The position numbers and the translations under genes are program-made. The notes beneath the pieces were generated by a model, which was not told where the DNA came from, did no database searches, and saw nothing but the letters and a program-made list of their open reading frames with translations. Source: JAAEQG01 sp023133475 (GTDB lineage Bacteria; Planctomycetota; Phycisphaerae; UBA1845). From it: a stretch of 12,278 nt of DNA. The stretch covers positions 1 to 12,278 of the forward strand of contig DAOVLE010000159.1 of assembly GCA_030631415.1 (NCBI GenBank), in the 5' to 3' direction. Below are positions 7,764-12,278 of the stretch, piece by piece. Numbering within the stretch: the first letter of the stretch is position 1; each line of letters opens with the position of its first letter.

Positions 7764-8027
7764 GCCCTGAAAGGGCGACATTGGGTAGCCAGGGGCGTGA
7801 GCCCCTGGTGTGTGTCCGCCCGATGAGGAAAGCCCTGTAAGGGCGACACCAAATGCCTGCACGTGTTGTGGAGCCATACGCTCTGATTCCAAAGATGTCG
7901 CGGGTGTGCGTCAGATTGTGGCAACAGGCTTCTCCTGTCTGTCGCCCCCTTCGGGGGCTAGCGTTCTTATGCGTCCTGCCACCAGGGGCTTGCGCCCCTG
8001 GCTACCCAATGTCGCCCCTCCAGGGCT
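7764..8027. repeat. REPIN-like inverted repeat, copy 1 (between A and B)
   Basis: Two REP arms face each other. The left arm (7764-7808) has a small GCCCT/AGGGC hairpin and a perfect hairpin CCAGGGGC/GCCCCTGG at 7789-7808. The right arm (7982-8027) is its reverse complement with few changes: hairpin at 7982-8001, then CTACCCAATGTCGCCCCTCC. The 173-base interior holds two further stem-loops (7832-7844 and 7944-7958) and the relic of the RAYT start. The same element occurs before paralog A, and its right half lies directly upstream of the intact RAYT, so this is a non-autonomous repeat family associated with that transposase. Confidence 0.75.
7879..7924 (-). pseudogene. RAYT 5'-end relic inside REPIN copy 1
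   Basis: On the - strand the REPIN interior reads AGGAGAAGCC, then TTGCCACAATCT, the same ribosome site, TTG start and first codons (M-P-Q-S) as the intact transposase at 10381. After that the match is patchy: ATCTTTGGAATCAGAGCG here against ATATTTGGAACCAAAGAGCG in the gene. The frame stays open for 88 codons and its TGA (7658-7660) overlaps the ATG of paralog B. Its differences from copy 2 are mostly amino-acid changing, so protein-level selection is unlikely. Confidence 0.5.
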
Positions 8028-8083
8028 ACGACAGAGGTCCTCCGGGGCTACGACAGAAGTCCCCCGGCCCTACAAACACTACG
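8018..8083. repeat. 22-bp tandem repeat, three units, next to REPIN copy 1
   Basis: Units start at 8018, 8040 and 8062. The first two are alike (CTCC-RGGGCTACGACAGA-RGTC); the third (CCCCGGCCCTACAAACACTA) is diverged and runs across the stop codon of paralog A at 8079-8081. The period of 22 is not a multiple of three, so it does not encode a protein repeat. Similar units lie beside the other REP copies. Confidence 0.55.
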
Positions 8084-9491
8084 GTTTCAACGTGGCCGAT
8101 CTCCTCGCGACCGGCTCTTCTCGTGGGGGAACGTAATGCACAGCCGACTCCTTTGGCTGGCCATATAGCTCGGGGTGCAGGTACTTGCCGCGATGCTTCT
8201 CGGGCTTTTCTTCTTCGACGGGGATACGGTAACGCTCGGCGCAGGGGTCCTTGCGGATGCCGGTCACCTGCCAAGAAACCTCTACGTGAGGCTTGTCTGT
8301 CTTGATGGTGAAGCGGTTGTCCTTAATCTTGCTCGCCACAATCGCCTGGGCGAATTGGCCGATGACGGTAAGCTGATACCGGAAGTCCTTGTTGAGCACC
8401 TCGAACCACTCCGGCAAAACCACCTCAGCGTGGCCGTTCGCGTCGGTGATGACATTGCCGTCGTAGACATTTTTCATGTCCGGACTTTCGACGAAGGAGT
8501 GGTAGAGGTACTTGTTCTCCGGGTCGAGCGGGTGGTCGATTTTGAGTCCCCCTTTGCCTCCAGTCAGAGTGCCTGTTACATGCACATCCCCCGCGAAGTA
8601 TCCCGCGTATGATCCCGGGACACCATCTTCGCCAAAGACACCGGCGCCACCGCTGAAGTTGCACGTGCCGAACACACCGTAGAGGCCGCCCACAGCCCGG
8701 ACTCCATAATCTGGGCTGGTAAGATGCTCTGACTCGGCGTAGACACCGTACTCTCCTCCGCGAGCGTAGACACCACAGCTTGCTTCCGTAGCACTCGTGG
8801 CGAAGTAGCCACCGTAACCACTAGCAAGCTTGCTGGTGCCCATGACCCCACACGCATTGCCCTCGGCACGTATGCCAGTCCCCGCACTACTTACGATGGC
8901 CTGGAACTGGCCACCATAGTTGAAGCCATCCGAACCGTTTGCTACTCCTTTCAGCGCGATGGCGCTGCCGGTGCCATCGCTCTGGAAATAGCCACCCAAA
9001 GCTGGACCCTCGGTTCTGGTATTGGTGATACTTAACGCTGCACCGCCGTATGTGGTGCTCACGCTCCCGCTGAAGGGTAGTTGTAAATTGCTGGTATTCG
9101 TGGCGTACAGGGCGTTAGGTGCCGGAGTAATTCTCTGCCGGGGCGGAAGGGGCGTCGAAGTACAGTCTCCGGATGGACAGCACACGGCGATGTCCAGCCA
9201 GCGGGCCTCGCCAACGAAGGTATTCTCGCCAAAGTCAACCGTGACGGTGAACAGGCCATCGGTCACGGTGACACCGTTGGTTGTGATGGTGCTGCCGACC
9301 TGTGAGCCGCCGGAGGCGGCATCCCACAACTCGAACTGGAAATCGCAGGATTCGTTCACGGGGCTGCCGTTCTGCTCCAGCCGTCCCTGGTAGGTAAAGG
9401 CTGTGCCGACCGGAGTCTGCCCGCTCACTTGCGTGTGGGACATCAGTAGCCCCAGCATGAGAACTAACGCGGAAGAAACGGTCCTTTTCAT
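8079..9491 (-). CDS. Secreted variable-core paralog A
   Basis: This is a 470-residue protein, the first of the four array members in the direction of transcription. The ATG at 9491 follows AAAGGAG at a spacing of eight, the same as B. The signal peptide and N-terminal module (1-100) are identical to B, with only a few silent base changes. Then come IAVCCPSGDC and PPRQRITPAPNALYA (116-130). The core (131-292) is the longest Gly-rich section: GGYFQSDG, CGVMGTS, YGGYFATS, CGVYARGGEYGVYAES, YGVRAVGG, YGVFGTC, AGVFGEDG, one such strand about every 14-20 residues. From YAGYFAGDVHVTGTLTGGKG (295-314) on it matches B and C. Several cysteines (A104, A105, A110, A214, A239, A277 by position) are specific to this copy. 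The 443 bases before it hold a REPIN and no gene. It is exported; a repeat-built fibre or adhesin is the best guess. Confidence 0.88.
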   Translation of the reverse strand: MKRTVSSALVLMLGLLMSHTQVSGQTPVGTAFTYQGRLEQNGSPVNESCDFQFELWDAASGGSQVGSTITTNGVTVTDGLFTVTVDFGENTFVGEARWLDIAVCCPSGDCTSTPLPPRQRITPAPNALYATNTSNLQLPFSGSVSTTYGGAALSITNTRTEGPALGGYFQSDGTGSAIALKGVANGSDGFNYGGQFQAIVSSAGTGIRAEGNACGVMGTSKLASGYGGYFATSATEASCGVYARGGEYGVYAESEHLTSPDYGVRAVGGLYGVFGTCNFSGGAGVFGEDGVPGSYAGYFAGDVHVTGTLTGGKGGLKIDHPLDPENKYLYHSFVESPDMKNVYDGNVITDANGHAEVVLPEWFEVLNKDFRYQLTVIGQFAQAIVASKIKDNRFTIKTDKPHVEVSWQVTGIRKDPCAERYRIPVEEEKPEKHRGKYLHPELYGQPKESAVHYVPPREEPVARRSATLKP

Positions 9492-9528
9492 CTTTCGTAC
9501 TCCTTTTCAAAATTACGATAGGCCAAGT

Positions 9529-9548
9529 GCGCCGACACGTGTCGGCGC
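9529..9548. promoter_or_regulatory. Perfect 20-bp palindrome in the leader of paralog A
   Basis: GCGCCGACAC (9529-9538) is followed directly by its reverse complement, with CACGTG at the centre. It sits 38 bases before the ATG of paralog A, in the same place as the imperfect copy before paralog B. It is a candidate operator for a dimeric regulator or an mRNA hairpin; the sequence alone does not decide. Confidence 0.5.
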
Positions 9549-9593
9549 GAACTCTCTGAATCTGGTATAGATGATTGGCAGGCTTGGTCCTCA

Positions 9594-9857
9594 GCCCTGA
9601 AAGGGCGATATTGGGTAGCCAGGGGCGTGAGCCCCTGGTATAGGGCCGCCCGAGGAGGAAAGCCCTGTAAGGGCGACACCAAATGCCCGCACGTGTTGTG
9701 GAGCCATACGCTCTGATTCCAAAGATGGCGCAGGTGTGTGTCAGATTGTGGCAACGGGCTTCTCCTGTCTGTCGCCCCCTTCGGGGACTAACGTTCTTAT
9801 GCGTCCTGCCACCAGGGGCTTACGCCCCTGGCTACCCAATGTCGCCCCTCCGGGGCT
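9594..9857. repeat. REPIN-like inverted repeat, copy 2 (between RAYT and A)
   Basis: It has the same structure and length as copy 1: left arm 9594-9638 (hairpin CCAGGGGC/GCCCCTGG), right arm 9812-9857 in inverted orientation, and the same interior stem-loops. It lies immediately downstream of the RAYT stop. Substitutions relative to copy 1 are scattered along the element, so the copies arose by duplication of the whole gene-plus-spacer unit rather than by a very recent insertion. Confidence 0.75.
9709..9754 (-). pseudogene. RAYT 5'-end relic inside REPIN copy 2
   Basis: This is the same relic as in copy 1: AGGAGAAGCC, the TTG start at 9754 and codons for M-P-Q-S, then only partial similarity to the transposase. 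Again an 88-codon frame remains open and its TGA (9488-9490) overlaps the ATG of paralog A. It may be a decayed transposase or simply the conserved end of a non-autonomous element. Confidence 0.5.
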
Positions 9858-9913
9858 ACGACCGAGGGCCTCCGGGGTTGGAACAGAGGCTTTTGGGACT
9901 GCCGTGGAAGCCC
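9848..9913. repeat. 22-bp tandem repeat, three units, next to REPIN copy 2
   Basis: Units start at 9848 (CTCCGGGGCTACGACCGAGG), 9870 (CTCCGGGGTTGGAACAGAGG) and 9892 (TTTGGGACTGCCGTGG, degenerate). The array fills the space between the right arm of REPIN copy 2 and the region after the RAYT stop, where a weak GCCC/GGGC stem (9910-9922) is all that remains of a REP-like end. Confidence 0.45.
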
Positions 9914-9934
9914 CCGAAGGGCAATACGTCACTC

Positions 9935-10381
9935 TCACAAGTATTGCGGATCATATGTAATACCGTGCCTGTCCAAAAATTGCCTGAACTCCTCCTCGAA
10001 GGAGACTTTGCGATGGTGCTCCTCCTGGTTTGCGATATAGCATTGAACCTGTTCCAGGTTGGAACGACTCACACTAAAGGCCCCATACCCCGCTTGCCAG
10101 GCAAACACTGCTTGGTCGGGGAAGGTGTTATGAACCCACCTCGAAGAGTTGGTTTTCACCACGCGTAAGATATCCGCCACGGCCTTTTCCGGATGGAACC
10201 CTGCCAGGAGATGCACGTGATCCTGCGTTCCGCCAGCGGCGATTAGCGCCCCCCTTTCGTTCTTGATAATCCCGCCGATGTAATCGAGCACCCTGCGGCG
10301 AAGGTCGGCGGCCAGGGAAAGCCGGCGCTCTTTGGTTCCAAATATGATGTGATAGTGCAAGCATGTGTAAGATTGTGGCAA
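9935..10381 (-). CDS. REP-associated Y1 (HUH) transposase, IS200-like (RAYT)
   Basis: This is a 148-residue, apparently intact single-domain transposase of the IS200/Y1 superfamily. These enzymes cut and rejoin single-stranded DNA at hairpin ends through a tyrosine and a metal held by an HUH pair. The HUH motif is seen at H55-V-H57 (QDHVHLL), and the catalytic tyrosine is Y115 in VQCYIANQEEHH, the RAYT-type helix. Other family marks are the N-terminal strand YHIIFGTKERR and SSRWVHNTFPDQAVFAWQAGYGAFSVS (80-105). The start is TTG at 10381, supported by AGGAG seven bases upstream and by family-like length; no ATG fits. Upstream is a REP arm (10443-10488); downstream is a REPIN whose ends match that arm, so the neighbouring REPs are its likely substrates. 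It lies within the surface-protein cluster on the same strand. Whether it is still active cannot be told. Confidence 0.88.
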   Translation of the reverse strand: MPQSYTCLHYHIIFGTKERRLSLAADLRRRVLDYIGGIIKNERGALIAAGGTQDHVHLLAGFHPEKAVADILRVVKTNSSRWVHNTFPDQAVFAWQAGYGAFSVSRSNLEQVQCYIANQEEHHRKVSFEEEFRQFLDRHGITYDPQYL

Positions 10382-10442
10382 TGGGCTTCTCCTGTCTGCC
10401 GCCCCCTTCGGGGGCTTAAGGGTCTTATGCGTCCTACTACTA

Positions 10443-10488
10443 CCAGGGGCTTGCGCCCCTGGCTACCCAATGTCGCCCCTCCGGGGCT
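10443..10488. repeat. Single REP arm upstream of the RAYT
   Basis: A hairpin CCAGGGGC/GCCCCTGG (10443-10462) followed by CTACCCAATGTCGCCCCTCC is the same as the right arm of both REPIN copies. A further stem-loop GCCCCC/GGGGGC (10400-10414) lies between it and the transposase start. The opposite arm expected beyond the transposase stop is missing; only a weak GCCC/GGGC stem is present there. Confidence 0.75.
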
Positions 10489-10565
10489 AGCACAGATATT
10501 CTCTGGGGCTGTCACCGTATTCTCCGGGGTTGTCATAGATATTCTCCGGGGCTGTCACAGGGGCT
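10479..10565. repeat. 22-bp tandem repeat, four units, upstream of the RAYT
   Basis: Four units of 22, 21, 22 and 22 bases start at 10479, 10501, 10522 and 10544. Each begins CTCYGGGG(C/T)T followed by GTCAC- or AGCACAG-type sequence and ATATT/GTATT. The array begins inside the REP arm and ends exactly at the stop codon of the Ig/dockerin gene (TAG, 10564-10566). There are no unique spacers, so this is not a CRISPR array. Confidence 0.65.
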
Positions 10566-12278
10566 ATCGGCTGCTGTTTGCAAACGCCCATTGAAACTCG
10601 GCGAAGTCGATGAAGTCGATATCGTCGTCCGGCGACTCGCCGAAGTCGAACGCAGCCAGGCATTCTTGCGACGGGGTGACGAATCCCACGGCTTGCTTCG
10701 GTCCGCTGAGACAGGCTTGGAACTCGCGGAAGTCGTCCAGGTCAACGTCACAGTCATCGTCGAAGTCGCCCGGCCCTGGAGAGACAACCGCTAACGTGGC
10801 AGCCACGCTGGTGGCGGTGGAGCAGGCGTCGGCTACTAACACGTCGTAGTTGCCGACATCCTCCACGCCAACCGGGTCGATGGTATACGAATCCCACGTA
10901 GCACCAAGTATCGGCTCGTCGTCCTTTCGCCACTGATAGCTCAACGGTGGTGTGCCGTCGGCTGTGATCGTAAAGGTTACCGCGTTCCCCTCGCAGACGG
11001 TCTGGCTAACCGGATGGGCTGAGATGGATGGCCCGGTCCAGAAAGCCAGTACTGCGGCTGTGCTGGTGGCTGATCCGCAGGCGTCAGCGACCAGCACGTC
11101 GTAGTTGCCGCCGTCACCCGGGCCAACCGGATCGATGGTATAGGAGTCCGCCGTGGCGCCGGGTATCGGCTCATCATCCTTTCGCCACTGGTAGCCGAAG
11201 GGCGGTATGCCTTCCGAGACCACCGTAAATGTCGCCGGGTCGCCTTCGCAGACCGTCTGGTCTGCCGGATGCGACGTAATTGCCGGCCCGCTTCTGACGG
11301 TGAGCACAGCAGCCATGCTCGTGATTGCCCCGCAGGCGTCGGTTATCGTCACGTCGTAATTGCCGACATCACCTGCCTGGGCAGTGTCGATGGCGTACGA
11401 TGCCTCCGTAGCATCGGGTATCGGCTCATCATCCTTTCGCCACTGGTAGGAGAATGGCGGTATGCCTTCCGACTCCACGGTGAATGTGATCGGGTCACCT
11501 TCGCAGACCGTTCCATCCTCGGGGGGTGACGTGATTGACGGCTGGGTTCTAACTGTCAGAACGGCGGCTATGCTGGTGATCTCCCCGCAGGCGTCGGTCA
11601 CGATCACGTCGTAGTTGCCTCCGTGAACGGTATCCGCCGGGTCGATAGTAAGCGAGTCAGCCGTGGCTCCGTCGATCGGTTCGTCGTCCTTTCTCCACTG
11701 GTAGCTAAAGGGCGGTATGCCGTCCGGCGTCACGGTAAACACTGCGGTTCCACCTCGGCACACTGCCACATCAGCCGGGGCGGTAAGGATGGACGGCCCA
11801 GTTCCAACGATCAGTGCGGCTGTGTTGCTCGTGACGAGGCTGCACACATTGGAAATCACGCAACAATAGCCACCGACATCGCCCGTGGCTGCCGAAGGTA
11901 TGCTGTAGCAAGAGGAGTTTTCATCAGGAATGTCATTTCCGTCTTTCTGCCACTGATAGGATAGCGGCCCGGTGCCGCCGGCGGCGACGCAAATCGTCAT
12001 CGGCTCGCCCTCACAGATGGCGAGATCAGCCGGGTGCGTGGTGATCGTCGGCCCCGTCTGGACCGTGAGGGTGGCAGAGCTGCTGAAGACCTGCCCACAG
12101 TCGTTGGAGACAACGACATCGTAGCTGCCCGCGTGGCCTGTGCTCACCGGATTGATGGAATATGAGCTACCCGTAGCCCCGGAGATGTTCGAGCCGTTCC
12201 TTCGCCACTGGTAGCTCAACGAGCCATTGCCGCCGATACCCACGCTGAAAATCACCGAGTCGCCCTCGCAAACGGTTC
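10564..12278 (-). CDS. Secreted Ig-repeat/dockerin-like protein (N-terminus outside window)
   Basis: The frame is open through the right edge. A GTG at 12255 lies inside an Ig repeat (the codons before it read T-V-C-E-G-D-S), so the real start is outside the window. Visible are six Ig-like repeats of exactly 85 residues, each with CEGDP, a strand VTFTV, a core SYQWRKDDEPI, then YTIDP, GNYDVLVADACG and ATLTV. The Trp of YQW and the Tyr of NYDV are the expected Ig core residues. A linker (VSPGPG) leads to a dockerin-like tail of about 65 residues with two Asp-rich loops (DFDDDCDVDLDDFREFQ and DDDIDFIDFAEFQWAF), likely calcium sites. No anchor or transmembrane segment is seen at the C-terminus. 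It is the right-hand counterpart of the gene at 1932-3365, with which it shares repeat and tail. Probable role: extracellular or envelope scaffold; the partner is unknown. Confidence 0.88.
   Translation of the reverse strand, partial: TVCEGDSVIFSVGIGGNGSLSYQWRRNGSNISGATGSSYSINPVSTGHAGSYDVVVSNDCGQVFSSSATLTVQTGPTITTHPADLAICEGEPMTICVAAGGTGPLSYQWQKDGNDIPDENSSCYSIPSAATGDVGGYCCVISNVCSLVTSNTAALIVGTGPSILTAPADVAVCRGGTAVFTVTPDGIPPFSYQWRKDDEPIDGATADSLTIDPADTVHGGNYDVIVTDACGEITSIAAVLTVRTQPSITSPPEDGTVCEGDPITFTVESEGIPPFSYQWRKDDEPIPDATEASYAIDTAQAGDVGNYDVTITDACGAITSMAAVLTVRSGPAITSHPADQTVCEGDPATFTVVSEGIPPFGYQWRKDDEPIPGATADSYTIDPVGPGDGGNYDVLVADACGSATSTAAVLAFWTGPSISAHPVSQTVCEGNAVTFTITADGTPPLSYQWRKDDEPILGATWDSYTIDPVGVEDVGNYDVLVADACSTATSVAATLAVVSPGPGDFDDDCDVDLDDFREFQACLSGPKQAVGFVTPSQECLAAFDFGESPDDDIDFIDFAEFQWAFANSSR
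10785..12278 (-). repeat. 255-nt direct repeats encoding Ig-like domains
   Basis: The sequence CCACTG, encoding the end of the conserved YQW core, recurs at 10930, 11185, 11440, 11695, 11950 and 12205, exactly 255 bases apart each time. Adjacent repeats share blocks such as TCGGCTCATCATCCTTTCGC nearly unchanged. A further copy of this block is in the other Ig gene at about 3000. No indel has occurred between the six repeats. Confidence 0.9.

Noticed and set aside
7853..8305. + strand open frames across the REPIN (also 9683-10168 and 10349-10594)
   Set aside because: They recur wherever the REP repeats occur and simply translate the hairpins; they are repeat artefacts, not genes.
10479..10565. 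CRISPR-like array
   Set aside because: Units of 21-22 bases follow each other with no unique spacers, and no cas genes are present.

Overview
The window looks like Planctomycetota DNA, possibly Phycisphaerae. The evidence is two secreted proteins that end in dockerin-like Asp-rich repeats (…DVDLxDFxxFxxC…GP), Ig-like repeat proteins, and a family of secreted proteins with a conserved 'VGTAFTYQGRLE…' N-terminal module. I recall all three from that phylum; no search was run.

Layout. Positions 1-1507 (+ strand) carry the 3' end of a gene I do not recognise, a 140-nt leader with hairpins, and two small overlapping genes (69 and 96 codons). Positions 1508-1931 hold no intact gene. They contain the relic of an excisionase/MerR-like helix-turn-helix gene (- strand, amber stop at codon 33), a stretch with no assignable content, and a Rho-independent terminator (1884-1905) facing the - strand genes.

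Everything from 1932 to the right edge is read on the - strand, so transcription runs right to left. In that order: a partial protein with six Ig-like repeats and a dockerin-like tail (10564-12278); an intact IS200/REP-associated Y1 transposase (RAYT, 9935-10381); four paralogous secreted proteins, called A (8079-9491), B (6306-7661), C (4778-6241) and D (3355-4713); and a second Ig/dockerin-like protein (1932-3365) whose start overlaps the end of D. The two Ig/dockerin genes therefore bracket the four-gene array.

The array is the main point of interest. A and B share an almost identical first 100 residues. C and D share a different, nearly identical N-terminus. A, B and C share a nearly identical C-terminal ~175 residues, while D has its own. 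The central 130-190 residues (GVYG/GYF-rich) differ in every copy. C is therefore a mosaic, as expected from tandem duplication with recombination or gene conversion at constant ends around a variable core. All carry signal peptides, so the products are probably envelope or extracellular fibre/adhesin-like proteins; this function is inferred.

The spacers in front of A and B are duplicated along with the genes. Each holds a 20-bp palindrome and a ~264-bp REPIN-like inverted repeat whose interior still carries the ribosome site, TTG start and first codons of the RAYT. Next to each REP arm is a short array of 22-bp tandem repeats. RAYT, REPINs and 22-mers form a compact mobile-repeat system embedded in the surface-protein array.
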